From the NCBI GenBank assembly GCA_006503475.1, contig RSEH01000028.1:124001-188000 (forward strand): a DNA stretch of 64,000 nucleotides. The letters are read 5' to 3'. The stretch comes from Stentor roeselii. Its lineage: Eukaryota > Ciliophora > Heterotrichea > Heterotrichida > Stentoridae. Shown here piece by piece: positions 10,201 to 19,046 of the stretch; the stretch's first letter is position 1; every line of letters starts with the position of its first letter. The notes under the pieces are model-generated. The model was not told where the DNA came from and made no database searches. It saw only the letters and a list, made by a program, of their open reading frames with translations. The position numbers and the translations under genes are program-made.

Positions 10201-11805
10201 CTTCAGAACTGCCCTGGCAAGATAATATTTTCTAGGCAAGTTTATCACGATTTCTTCTCCGAAGACGTGAATGTTCGCAGTGCCTTCGTTGTAGTCTTTG
10301 TCTACTTTGCATATTGTTGTGGAAACGATGTGATGTTTACTTGTTTCTAAGTCGAATATGTTGGAGTTCAGGAAAAAAAGACTGAAGGACTTTGGGTTGA
10401 TAGTTGCTGAAAACTTGTCAACTGTTATTAATATTTTAAAGTCGTCGATGTAGTGGCCGTAGACAGAAATATGCTCAAATGAAAGGTTTACTGTTTTTTT
10501 TTCTTTTGGAGATTTAGAAGCTGTTAATAATGTCTCTCTGTAAAAACAAGCTATAGTCCCCACAAACTCTTTTATGATATCTTCATTCAGTTTAGCGTCA
10601 ATTTCACTGATAGAGACTTCTAGGACTTTTTGGTCTTTAAGTCGAAAATCATGGACTTTCAGAACTTGCGGAACTTCTGCTAACCGCACCTGAAAGTCTA
10701 TTTCAGAGTCAACCAAAAGACGGACCTCGTTCAGTTCAATCACTGAACCTTGACTACCTGGAAGTTTCGCTTCAAGTCTTCCCAGGTTCAAAGCAACAGG
10801 TTTTTTCATTTTCGAAGATAAACCCCCTGTCTGATAATCAAGACTTGCTGAAATCGTTTCATTTTCATTAAATTTCTCAGGTTTTATAGAAGAATTCATT
10901 ACTTTCGATGATATCAAAATGACTTCTTCTATCGAGACACCCACGTAACTTGAGTCTATCACAACCACTCCTGAGTCTTCCTTAATTGAAAGGCCAGGAA
11001 TGTGAATAGCTGGCATTTCTGAACTTCCTGAAATAAGCCCAACGTTTAAATTCAGAGGATCTGCTGAAAAAACAAGCCCGAAGACTGAAACCAGGACCGA
11101 AAAAAGGTCTAAGTTCAGTTCATGGACTTTTAATGAAATTTGACTTGGAGGCTTCACGGATGACTTGGAACTTGTCGGAATTGGCGGCAGTGAAACGAGT
11201 TTTAAAGAAATCGACCCGATCGTGATCCTGGTTCTGCTTGACTCGAAAGAAGATTTGAATGAAATTAACCCAGGAAGACAGAAATCAATGGCAAGGGCTG
11301 AAAGGTTTGATGATAAGAAAGAGGAAGTCATTGAAAATTCTGAGATTAGGATTGAAAAGTTTAAGTCTCCTGAAGATTCTTCGAGTGATGGAAGGATTTG
11401 AAGGTTTTTTACTTTTATGTTGGATTCGGAGATAGTTATTGATGTTTCGTCGAGTTTTATTATGAAATACTTGCTCAAAAGAGTTAAAAGTAACCGGAAG
11501 AATAAGGATTTCAAAGCTGAGATCGAGTTTGATGAATTTTCATCTAATTTTTCTGCTCGGACTAAATTTGCACTTGCTCCTCGAATGTAGATCAGGAATT
11601 TTGAATTGGTCAATAGAAATGATAAGGAATTTATTGAGAGAGAAGAAGTGCCTAATTTTATATGGATTTTGTTGAATGTGTAGTAGTTTTGCACTGATAT
11701 GGATTTCACGAATTTCCTGAAGAAAATTCGGAGAATCAGAACAATTATATAGGGGTAGATAAGAAAAAGGACTACGGTAGTGATAAGCAATGTTGATAAT
11801 ACCAT
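7228..11805 (-). CDS. Bridge-like lipid transfer protein, BLTP2/Hobbit/FMP27/SABRE type
   Basis: A 1525-residue single-exon protein. The N-terminus is a membrane anchor (about 5-30, LLITTVVLFLIYPYIIVLIL) followed by a basic patch and KIHIKLGTSSLSINSLSFLL, the same layout as the ER-anchored start of BLTP2/KIAA0100. The body is a long run of alternating hydrophobic beta strands, as expected for the groove of repeating-beta-groove lipid-transfer proteins. Near the C-terminus, WPIIDHLEFFLYPLNINFSK followed by KELYSYFF resembles the conserved FMP27/SABRE C-terminal block. The protein is far shorter than the animal and plant members (over 2000 residues). By family analogy it would move phospholipids between ER and plasma membrane. 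The assignment is from architecture and short motifs; a VPS13/ATG2-like relative is the alternative. Confidence 0.72.
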   Translation of the reverse strand: MVLSTLLITTVVLFLIYPYIIVLILRIFFRKFVKSISVQNYYTFNKIHIKLGTSSLSINSLSFLLTNSKFLIYIRGASANLVRAEKLDENSSNSISALKSLFFRLLLTLLSKYFIIKLDETSITISESNIKVKNLQILPSLEESSGDLNFSILISEFSMTSSFLSSNLSALAIDFCLPGLISFKSSFESSRTRITIGSISLKLVSLPPIPTSSKSSVKPPSQISLKVHELNLDLFSVLVSVFGLVFSADPLNLNVGLISGSSEMPAIHIPGLSIKEDSGVVVIDSSYVGVSIEEVILISSKVMNSSIKPEKFNENETISASLDYQTGGLSSKMKKPVALNLGRLEAKLPGSQGSVIELNEVRLLVDSEIDFQVRLAEVPQVLKVHDFRLKDQKVLEVSISEIDAKLNEDIIKEFVGTIACFYRETLLTASKSPKEKKTVNLSFEHISVYGHYIDDFKILITVDKFSATINPKSFSLFFLNSNIFDLETSKHHIVSTTICKVDKDYNEGTANIHVFGEEIVINLPRKYYLARAVLKFLRGSHKIFKWCKFSFNQTHRSQTYIAEKAKLELKFKDFKFLAEDDPIDHLQLKKRNVDPDQDVVLQLKALRLVNSLLTLTCKSAFVKLNNFELDNMEKLRTALEEIDEFDMPYDEFFAVILAYDFTCLGRKVVISIRDYPYQFCKIASVKFGGRSILTKNRIFAPIWAQYKHHSNIEVSCKDVTVVLGICLLKVMMDLLKIFKFVFLLRSNSERQIRKLDLIEFFKYFLHGFMNVSITSLRTIILKTASPYIFEFFNFDIAACQVVAKGSSSKIDCKDLLFYKGETLIMSIPSTSLILEYDLNCKTRNHWIVSNNLLEKIEDLTVDSLNLQVQISILQQEKPFSVYYHLIDSSIIDDFLSLCTNPPVFLIPVRSKSPGHFFQKFSKIELKELKIYNLEVFIILNSEENLAESLASCLKVPSVHLSAECVLQLENPLVPFMVRSAHGSCSNTLIVDCSEKKKMLMKCFIMEYSYSVNENHFVNVEGLEVAICHFFIRMVRDLVSNQPENMKKFIQKKRKEKKERKKLGIKKKKMTSKVILTGTISKPVISVINEEEISRILLKGGSSKFEIIEESLKFDTGHKDTKKKVNFFISVIECILDKQVESLALSNIFNSKDMSICLTLFSLPFNHFDLARNCQATDEFFWYKEKRLNRVDFRFPEMSSSIESEDFWALMDIIKAYIGIIPDKNISYSERLMEDEFKIHGGRELVRTFNENMKKSVNKKASESTNLSFTLDDLKVVLKNSVNSIIDLKIEGFHFEISSFSDNSCQKFLEIHKILMNSGNTLMISPLLLNNDEYLSSSKMVTLRILDRWIQGKEVNWPIIDHLEFFLYPLNINFSKDIYKELYSYFFNEDKETIEKRGRKIGLPRLYKYVHLNEFKICITVTGWIPLKQSKITLKSFTRQNKFKNLKGIFDKIMKHELKSMISQIPSICIQNIGISKKNFLPSTEVPQRSNSFFDKLKRNKTEKNMNNSDIQKKEGIKLMFGKDFK

Positions 11806-11971
11806 TTATGTCTTTATGTTTTATGATAGGATAAAATATTTGAATACTTTATGATCTTTGTCTCTTTCTTAAGTATCAGAAAAGAATTATGGGTTAGTTG
11901 AAAGTAATGAAATCTAATCTATAGTCCTAATGTTTTTCATTCTATCCTAAATCTATTTAAACCCACTTGTT

Positions 11972-12601
11972 TTAATTTGCTCTTAAGATGAGCTCATTTT
12001 CCAACTTGCTCTCTTTTCTCTTCTGAAAAACATCTTTCATGAGCTTTGCCACTTCTAACATCACACATGCGATCACTAGTAGTCCAAAGCATATCAAATA
12101 TGAAATGATACTTTGAAAATCAATACCTTGGTAAAGAGGACGTACATATAGTGAGTAAGGCAATAGTAGAAGAAATAGATAGGCCAGAAGCGAAGCCAAA
12201 GGAATGAAAAAGTCAGTTCTTTTTATTGTAAAATGATAACAAAAGAACTCAACAAGGGTTAAGATGATCGGATAAGAATGAAGTATTGAAGACCTAATCA
12301 TCGTCTTAGTCCCTGCTACTGGAAACAAGTAACCCCAATAAGCCAGTGTAATTCCCCAGTTAAATACCCAGATAATCAAGTAAAACGTAACTTGAAGTCT
12401 TGAAACGTTTACCTTGTATGATAAAAGTGAAATGAAAAAGTAAACTATCGAGAGCAGAAGGCCTGTATTTGTGAAATAAAAGAAGTACTTCAGATTCGCA
12501 TCGTAAACTCCGAAAAAAATATAGAGAAAAGCTAGAGACTCGAAAGAAAATATCCTGAAGGCAAGATGAAGATCTTCTTTTCTATTCCTGGAATTCAACA
12601 T
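11972..12601 (-). CDS. Multi-pass membrane protein, AIG1/FAR-17a-like
   Basis: A 209-residue protein with about six hydrophobic helices. The segment YFTNTGLLLSIVYFFISLL can be laid on the AIG1 helix that carries the catalytic threonine, and LHSYPIILTLVEFFCYH on the AIG1 helix with the catalytic histidine (human NHGMHTTVLPFILIEM). AIG1 and ADTRP are threonine hydrolases of fatty-acid esters of hydroxy fatty acids. This alignment is by eye and moderate. It is the first of three same-strand paralogues; the C-terminal stretch VMLEVAKLMKDV matches VLEISRLIKV in the others. A short charged tail ends at TAA. The ATG is preceded by TTTATAA. Confidence 0.62.
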   Translation of the reverse strand: MLNSRNRKEDLHLAFRIFSFESLAFLYIFFGVYDANLKYFFYFTNTGLLLSIVYFFISLLSYKVNVSRLQVTFYLIIWVFNWGITLAYWGYLFPVAGTKTMIRSSILHSYPIILTLVEFFCYHFTIKRTDFFIPLASLLAYLFLLLLPYSLYVRPLYQGIDFQSIISYLICFGLLVIACVMLEVAKLMKDVFQKRKESKLENELILRAN

Positions 12602-13521
12602 TTATAAACCATTTAGAAATTTAATGGAATTTTAATTAGTAAAATTAAGGGATTTATCGGATTGGTGAGAAATCAAGTCGGAAATTTTAGAAGTTTTTAT
12701 TATAAGAGATTAGAGTCATTGGTGAAATATTTTTAGGCTAATTTAAAGAGTTATTTGGGCTAATTTTCAGTTTCAACTCAAAATCAAAAAAAAATATAAT
12801 AAAAAACTTAACGAATTCAAATTAGCCTTTTCCGATGTAATTATTGTAAGAGATTCTATAAAGTTACTTTTATTAATTCAATGAAATACTGAATTCTTTG
12901 TTCTTTTACAACATAGCTCTATTAAAGTATACTGTTCAGTTAACTTTAATAGAAAAAGTACTTACCATTTGATATAAACCTATAAAATACTTCTTCAAGT
13001 AGAGAGATAACTTCCTTTCATTATTCCCTTAAAATCAAGAAACTCTAGTAAAAGTATAAATATTTCTTTATGGTTCATAATGTATATAAAAATACTCCTT
13101 GAAATTATGCTCGTACTAGATCATTTATGAGACAATCATTATAGTTCAAATAACCAAGTTTAATCAGTTAGTATTTGATTAAAGCAAGGAAATATTATTA
13201 ACATCAGCTTTAGAGTCTATTATTCTTTCGAGAAACGGTATAGAAGACACAATAAATTTCAATTCTACAATAATACTATGACTATAAATAATATTTTCAA
13301 ATGAAACTAAACAATTGTGAAGTTTCAATTATTCAAATAATAAAAATCCTCGAATTAGATCTCAAGAATCTATCCTTTAAATGCAATACAAATCAAGTAA
13401 TTTAACTTAAAAGCTATATCTAAACAAATTCCATGAACAAAGAATTCCATAATTCTTACAATCATCATTACCCTAACTATTTCTACTCAATCCTCATTCC
13501 AATAAACCTTATCTACCTATC
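12602..13521. other. 920-nt AT-rich spacer, no gene seen
   Basis: The spacer is strongly AT-rich, with frequent stops on both strands and no tRNA-like fold or convincing frame. It lies between two paralogous membrane-protein genes and is unusually long for this window. A 10-bp inverted repeat (AGGCTAATTT at 12735, AAATTAGCCT at 12819) is within chance expectation. Confidence 0.5.
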
Positions 13522-14145
13522 CTAAATTAATGCTTGTTCAACATCATTTTCACTGCAGCTTCTAACTTTAATCAATCTCGAAATTTCAAGCACAACAATA
13601 CCAGCAACCACTAAAGCGATTTGAAGTAGACGATAGCCGGTAGTACCAAATAAAAAAGCTAGCGTACCAAAATCTTCAAGCCAGAAGAAAAATAAGAAAC
13701 ATGAAACAGCCAAAGGAAAGATGTACTGAAATCTGATATAACTGATCTTATTCAGCAAAAAGTCAACAAAGAGGACAAACCAAGGACTGAAGAATATAAG
13801 GGATTGCCAAGTGAAAAGAGGTATTCCCAAGAACGAGATCAGATAAATAGCCGAAGCAAAAACCACAGTATTGTAAGACCAGCTAATCAAAAATAAGACA
13901 CTCGCTGCTCTGTCAAGTTCAGTGTTATGGGCAAATTCTAAGATGACTGCTAGTAACTCGAAGAGGAAGGAAAATATTATTGACCATAAGACCATTGATC
14001 TTATGCCCAAGTCGATTGAAACGAAGTTGAACACTATTAATGCTGTAAGGACTACCAAGAATGTGATTCTTAGGTACTTCAGTAGATCTTGGTGATTAGA
14101 TGCAGATGTTGAGTTCATCTTGTTGGGAAATAGCTCGAAGCCCAT
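13522..14145 (-). CDS. Multi-pass membrane protein, paralogue 2 of the 12-15 kb cluster
   Basis: A 207-residue protein with about six hydrophobic helices, clearly paralogous to the gene at 14829-15452: both begin MGFELFP, share LLKYLRI/VLKYLRI, FELLAVI, LDRAASV, LFVDFLLN and end with VEQALI. It is more distantly related to the gene at 11972-12601 by helix order and the C-terminal LEISRLIKV. At the positions where the first paralogue keeps AIG1-like Thr and His, this one reads FELLAVILEFAHN and SPWFVLFVDFLL, so the candidate catalytic residues are not obvious. It may be a non-enzymatic membrane protein. The start codon is preceded by CAATAAAT. Confidence 0.75.
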   Translation of the reverse strand: MGFELFPNKMNSTSASNHQDLLKYLRITFLVVLTALIVFNFVSIDLGIRSMVLWSIIFSFLFELLAVILEFAHNTELDRAASVLFLISWSYNTVVFASAIYLISFLGIPLFTWQSLIFFSPWFVLFVDFLLNKISYIRFQYIFPLAVSCFLFFFWLEDFGTLAFLFGTTGYRLLQIALVVAGIVVLEISRLIKVRSCSENDVEQALI

Positions 14146-14828
14146 ATTTATTGACTTTTAATTTAAGCCAGAGATATTAGCTAGTTAAAAAATTTGGGAG
14201 GAGTATTTAGAAGATTTATTCAGATAAATCTGGATCTTTTGATTTGAATAGGATAGTGTTTTACTCATGGAAATCCTATTGAATAATGATAAGAATAGGA
14301 ACCTGGTTAATAAATATCAGAATTACAGTAATTTGTTCTATTGTGATTTCACTGTAAATAATTCACTCATAGGCAAATTCAAATCATAATTTTAAAACTT
14401 AGAATTTGCAATAAACCAATCAGAGAAATAAACTTAAATCATAAAATGATTTACATGTTTTTGAGTAATATTTTAAGTTTTCATTGTTAATATTCCATAG
14501 TTCAAACTTATTTCAATATATCATATTCAGTATCTAAAAAAAATACTAATAAAATTGATAAAGTAGTGCCAATTACCTATAATATCATATTTTAGAAACA
14601 ATATTTTTCAATAAAAAATTTGCAAATGCCCAGGAAATTTGATCCCACTAACATTAATTATAGGCAAATGTATTGCATAAACTGAGATATAAATAAAACC
14701 GAGATATTAAACTAAACTTAAAATAAAACCACAAAATTTTTCTAATAAATTAGGAAAATATCACTAACAATTACTTCGTTTATACCTTGCTTAAAATAGA
14801 TAACTTACTAATCCTGAATCTAACTAAT
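14146..14828. other. 683-nt AT-rich spacer, no gene seen
   Basis: No frame, RNA fold or repeat stands out. The element ATAGGCAAAT occurs twice (near 14370 and 14660), which is probably chance. The spacer separates the two closest paralogues of the cluster. Confidence 0.5.
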
Positions 14829-15452
14829 CTAAATTAAGGCCTGCTCAACATCGCTCTCTTTGCAACTTCTTACTTTGATCAATCTCGAAAGTTCCAGAAC
14901 GACAAGCACTCCAATAATCGCAACTGATTTGATAATAATAACAGCTGTACTCGATAAAATGAAGACAAGTAAATCAAAGTCAGTGATCCAAACGAACATG
15001 AAGAAGATTGTAGCAACCAAAGGAAAGACATACTGAACTCTAATAAAGCTGATCTGGTTCAATAAAAAGTCGACAAAGAGAACCAGCCAAGGGGCGAACA
15101 TGATAAGAACTCCAGGATTAAAAATAGGTAATCCCAAGCTGATTAGAATTTCGAGGATCAAAGCTGACATCACCGTGTTTAGAGGCCAAGCAATCAAGAA
15201 CACAACACTGGCTGCCCTGTCAAGGTGCTTGTTATGCACGAATTCTACGATGACTGCTAATAGTTCAAAGATCAACGGCAAAAGAACTGCCCAGAAAGGC
15301 AATGATCGAAATCCAAATTTTAAATAAACAATGCCAACTATGAATATCGCTGCCAGGATAGCAAGAAAAGCAATTCTTAGATACTTGAGAACATCGCCAT
15401 GCTTGCTTGCTCTGGTTGAGTTCATCTTGTGAGGAAATAGTTCAAAGCCCAT
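14829..15452 (-). CDS. Multi-pass membrane protein, paralogue 3 of the 12-15 kb cluster
   Basis: A 207-residue protein with about six hydrophobic helices. By eye it is roughly 55-60 percent identical to its neighbour at 13522-14145 over the full length, pointing to a local tandem duplication. I start it at 15452 (MGFELFPHKMNS) rather than at the in-frame ATG 15467, because the paralogue begins at the same place and TAATAATAATG precedes it as in other genes here. As in paralogue 2, the AIG1-like threonine and histidine positions are not kept. The C-terminal motif RLIKVRSCKESDVEQALI is nearly identical between the two and faces the aqueous side, so it may bind a shared partner. Confidence 0.77.
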   Translation of the reverse strand: MGFELFPHKMNSTRASKHGDVLKYLRIAFLAILAAIFIVGIVYLKFGFRSLPFWAVLLPLIFELLAVIVEFVHNKHLDRAASVVFLIAWPLNTVMSALILEILISLGLPIFNPGVLIMFAPWLVLFVDFLLNQISFIRVQYVFPLVATIFFMFVWITDFDLLVFILSSTAVIIIKSVAIIGVLVVLELSRLIKVRSCKESDVEQALI

Positions 15453-15917
15453 TATTATTACAGCCATTCATTTGGGAAGACCATTCGAGTAGGAAAATAT
15501 TTTACTTGAAAAATTTTTTACAAGTTATAAAAGATTTAAGTGGATTAAACAAATTGAAAGTCTTAAATGAATATTTAACAAGAACTCTTTTTCTTCATCA
15601 ATTTTGGTTTTTTATTAACTTTCAGGCAAATAGGATTTCTTCCAATCACGAAATCATTCAACTTCCAATATCTTAACCTTTATTTCCCTGTAATCCCACA
15701 TTCCAGGGTCTATAAAATACTAAAAATGAAGCCATTAAATTCACAGTAATACCATTCTCCCTAATCCTCAGTCTAAATATCTTCACTCTTCAATCCAACA
15801 TCAAAATAATCTAACATTCCTCAATCCAAATCCCAGTTTTCAATTCCCCAAAACCAATCCACTCAAATCGCGAATCTTTCATTTTCATCCAATTCAAACA
15901 AATCTTCTCCTGTATAA
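15453..15917. promoter_or_regulatory. 465-nt divergent spacer
   Basis: There is no gene here. The right part, from about 15670, is C-rich and nearly G-free on the plus strand (for example CAATCCAACATC), the same upstream skew seen before other plus-strand genes. It ends in TATAAATG at the downstream start codon. Confidence 0.5.
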
Positions 15918-17024
15918 ATGTCTTTAAGAAGATCTTTCACTTGCAAGCCAGTGTCGATCCCAGAGCCAGTCAAAGACATTTCTTCAGATCTTGCAACAAA
16001 GATCATCGAAAAAGAAAACCAAGTCTTAAAGTCAGCAACTCCTGAACTAATCCAAGATTTAATCAACTGCTACTCAGAAGCCATCGAGTTTTACTCGTCG
16101 AAAAACGATTCAAAGTACCAAGACTTCCAAAGAAGGATGCACTCGCTTCTTTCAAGTCCGCAAGTCTTGAAAGCTTTGACCGGGAAGTCCTCAACTCCAT
16201 CAAAAAACACAAAAACACAGTTTTCAAAGTCACAGGAGAAAAATATCAAAACTGAGGAGAAGACCCAAGAAAGTGAAAAAATGGGGAATAAAACTCCTGA
16301 AAACAAGGTGAAAATTATTGAAAACGTTAAAAACTCGTCTTTTCCAGTTGAAACATCGAAAAATTACATCCACGAATCGACTACTTTTCTAGAAAATCCG
16401 GGATCGGGAGATGTTTCACCTGTTTCGACGTGTCCGTCCCTGCCTTCACCTAATCATGTGGGTGGAGGTCCGTTTAGATCTGGGAAATCTGAGCATCCTT
16501 TTAATTTTCCTTCGAGGTCAGGAAAGAATATTCGAATTATCATGGATCGCCAGGCGTCCAACACGAAAGAAACCACATCAAGGGCAATAAACGACTTCAA
16601 ATCACAAGACCTAGCATTAAACCACCGACTAGCTTCAAGGAAAAAACTGATGCTAACTCGGAGCATGTCAAATTCATCATTTTCAAGAATGGACTTAAGT
16701 GACATTATCGAAAGTCCAACTCAAGAAAACAATGAAAAAGGATGTTTTGTGATTCAAGAGCATCCTATAGAAATGGACAAGTTCGAACTCATGTTAGAAG
16801 AAATCATGGAAAAGAACTTTGCCCAACGAGCTGTAAAAATCGCTGAGATCAAAGTCAAGTATGAATCTCAGATCAACGAAATGATTGGAATGGGCGATTT
16901 GATGCAAATGGTCGTTGTGCAAATGAAGGAAAATATGAAGAAAGAGATCGATGCCGTGGTTGAGGACTTTGATCGCAAGAGACGCGAGGAGATTAAAATT
17001 TTGAAGGAAAGTAGGGGTATGTAA
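15918..17024 (+). CDS. Hypothetical coiled-coil protein
   Basis: A 368-residue protein I do not recognise. The N-terminal 90 residues look folded and helical (DLATKIIEKENQVLKSATPE, then LIQDLINCYSEAIEFYSSKN). The middle (about 95-260) is low-complexity, rich in Ser, Lys, Thr and Pro, and probably disordered. The last 90 residues are again helical and coiled-coil-like (MDKFELMLEEIMEKNFAQRA, then KKEIDAVVEDFDRKRREEIK). There is no signal peptide or membrane segment. The start is the first ATG behind TGTATAA. It could be a cytoskeletal or basal-body adaptor, but that is only inferred from shape. The two tRNA genes follow on the same strand. Confidence 0.75.
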   Translation: MSLRRSFTCKPVSIPEPVKDISSDLATKIIEKENQVLKSATPELIQDLINCYSEAIEFYSSKNDSKYQDFQRRMHSLLSSPQVLKALTGKSSTPSKNTKTQFSKSQEKNIKTEEKTQESEKMGNKTPENKVKIIENVKNSSFPVETSKNYIHESTTFLENPGSGDVSPVSTCPSLPSPNHVGGGPFRSGKSEHPFNFPSRSGKNIRIIMDRQASNTKETTSRAINDFKSQDLALNHRLASRKKLMLTRSMSNSSFSRMDLSDIIESPTQENNEKGCFVIQEHPIEMDKFELMLEEIMEKNFAQRAVKIAEIKVKYESQINEMIGMGDLMQMVVVQMKENMKKEIDAVVEDFDRKRREEIKILKESRGM

Positions 17025-17159
17025 AGTTATTAGATAGTGAATCAGTAAGTTTCTTTTAATGAAGATACTTTTTTTTGGTTTACTGGGATTTTGATGGGTT
17101 TTGATTTGGGATGTGAATTTTGATGGAAGTATTTAGAAATAATATATTGTGCAGATGTA

Positions 17160-17231
17160 TCCGAGGTAGTATAGTGGTGAGTATTCCTGCCTGTCACGCA
17201 GGAGACCCGGGTTCAATTCCCGGCCTCGGAG
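17160..17231 (+). tRNA. tRNA-Asp (GTC)
   Basis: A full cloverleaf: acceptor TCCGAGG pairs with CCTCGGA, anticodon stem CCTGC pairs with GCAGG around loop CTGTCAC, and T stem CCGGG pairs with CCCGG around TTCAATT. The anticodon GTC reads Asp. Internal boxes A (TAGTATAGTGG) and B (GGTTCAATTCC) are present. A run of seven T follows directly as a polymerase III terminator. There is no intron. Confidence 0.97.
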
Positions 17232-17420
17232 GTTTTTTTAGATATTGTTTAGATAAGAGCAAATTATCTGTAAAAAATGTAATGTTTTTTAGATAGACAA
17301 ATTAGATTATATTGAGTAATTAAAAGATTTCTTAATGATTTACTTAATGATCTAGGTTATTTTTTGTTTTTTTGAATCAACTCATCTTCATTTAAGAATT
17401 GGTTAAAATCCATTTTTACA

Positions 17421-17492
17421 TCTAAGGTAGTATAGATGGTAGTATTCTCGGCTTTCCCCCGAGGGACCCAGGTTCAAATCCTGGCCTTAGAC
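17421..17492 (+). tRNA. tRNA-Glu (TTC)
   Basis: Acceptor TCTAAGG pairs with CCTTAGA, anticodon stem CTCGG pairs with CCGAG around loop CTTTCCC, and T stem CCAGG pairs with CCTGG around TTCAAAT. The anticodon TTC reads Glu. A T5 run follows three bases later. The gene ends 17 nt before the stop codon of the convergent CRAL-TRIO gene. Its D-arm region resembles that of the neighbouring tRNA-Asp. Confidence 0.95.
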
Positions 17493-17509
17493 TCCTTTTT
17501 AATAATTAA

Positions 17510-19015
17510 CTAAAAAGTTAGACATTTAGATGTATTTATTTCTTTCGATAAGCAAAGCATTTCACAAAGAGTCTCTTTTTTGGAATTTTCAATTTCTATA
17601 TCCTTACAAGAATTAATCTTGATAATATCAATATTAACATCAGATTCATAAGCAGTTTCAACATCATTTTTCTTAACCATTAGAAGTTCAGTTGAATTAT
17701 CTCTAATATTTTCACCATCATCCTTAAAATTTTCATCCAAAAACTTTTCTCTTTCTCTTTTCTCTTTTTTTCTTCTTTTCCTTCTAATCTTTTTCTCAAT
17801 CCTTTTTCTTTCTTTACTTTCTTCATCCTCATCATTCACCGAACCTTCACTTCCATTAAATTTTTCACGAATTTCCAATCTTTTATCAAATTCAAGTTCT
17901 TGATTTAACTCAAATTTTTCATCACAAGATTCAAGCTGAATTTTTTTTTCACCAAACTTTTTCTCTTCTTTTTTCCTTTTCTTTTTTTTACAAGTCAAGT
18001 CTTTTTGGGTGTGTTCATCGAATTGATTGATTTGAAAGTCTTCCTGATTATTTCCTTTTTCCTCTTCCATGTTGCCTTCAAAAGATTTTTCTTTAGAAAT
18101 TTCTCCGTTTAAGTCATACGGAGCTCTGGGCATGAAGGGTGGCCAGAACTTTTCAACATTTTTAGCTTTTCCTCCGTATTTTTCCTCGACTTGGTATTTA
18201 TTGCAGTGTAAAAAGATTTCATCAGGAGTAGCCTTGTTTAAAATTTTTACTTTTTCAATGACGATATCATCAAGAAAGGGTCGTAAACAGGTCCAAAGGT
18301 AATAAACAGTCTTAGAAGGGTTTACCACGTAATTGCACCCGAGTCTGCATCGGTAGTAGTCAGTCAAAACCCCCATGACCTGCTTAACAGACCCGAATCC
18401 CAAGTCACTCAGACCGCTTTTCTCGAAGTCAGTGATCACCACCCAGTTTTCTACCTTTCCGGGAAGCATCATATTTTCTATTATGTAATCCAGGAAAAAT
18501 GCGATAAGGTTGATGTACTCTTGAATTGGAACCTTTTTAATAAATACGGTTTTGAAATTGAATCTGTTGAAGTTAATCACTATTATTGGACGGTAGAATA
18601 TGTCGCGTCCGTGCACATATAAACAACCACTTTCCTGTTTTTATCTTACAAACAAATGGTGAACCCTTGGATATAACGACATATACCCACTCGGCATGAT
18701 ATCTCGATGCCATTTCAAGTACTTACACAAGACATCCCTTGCAACTCGAGTTTTCCATCCAGTCCCATAACAAAACCTCAGCAAGTCATTCCTAGTCCAC
18801 TTGGGGTGGTATTCAAAAGGATTAATTTGAAGTAACTGTATTTCTTTCTCAAGTCTTCTAAGTTTTTCATTTTCAAACTCAGTTAAACACTGCTGACTGA
18901 AGATAAACCTTTGTCTTGCTTTGCCAGTTCCAAAAAAGATAATTTTTTCATTGGGGACAAACCCAAAGGCCTCTTTAGGTGGACTAACAAAATGATTCTG
19001 AAGCGAAGCTTCCAT
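17510..19015 (-). CDS. CRAL-TRIO (Sec14-like) lipid-binding protein
   Basis: A 496-residue protein (exons 19015-18650 and 18634-17510). Residues about 70-110 form the helical CRAL-TRIO N domain (RNDLLRFCYGTGWKTRVARD, then LCKYLKWHRDIMP). Residues about 115-270 are the lipid-binding domain (ESGCLYVHGRDIFYRPIIVI, later PGKVENWVVITDFEKSGLSD, then NPSKTVYYLWTCLRPFLDD). Such proteins bind or exchange phosphoinositides and other hydrophobic ligands in the cytosol. The last 190 residues are a Lys/Glu-rich, probably disordered tail with basic runs such as KKIRRKRRKKEKRERE that could act as a nuclear signal or membrane-charge patch. The start is set at MEASLQNHF because TAATAATG precedes it; upstream in-frame codons overlap the end region of the neighbouring gene. 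Confidence 0.88.
18635..18649 (-). other. 15-nt intron, phase 0
   Basis: Sense sequence GTAAGATAAAAACAG. It contains an in-frame TAA. Removal joins PRVHHLF to ESGCLYVHGRDIFYRP, the expected start of the CRAL-TRIO core. Confidence 0.94.
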
Positions 19016-19046
19016 TATTACCATCCATATATAAATATTTACTATA

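Noticed and set aside
7222-11805. FN3-like frame as the C-terminal exon of the lipid-transfer gene
   Set aside because: No GT-AG segment exists at the 5-nt junction, and the upstream frame ends naturally in TAA.
12735-12828. 10-bp inverted repeat AGGCTAATTT / AAATTAGCCT
   Set aside because: Imperfect spacing, no flanking duplication and no coding content; within chance for AT-rich DNA.
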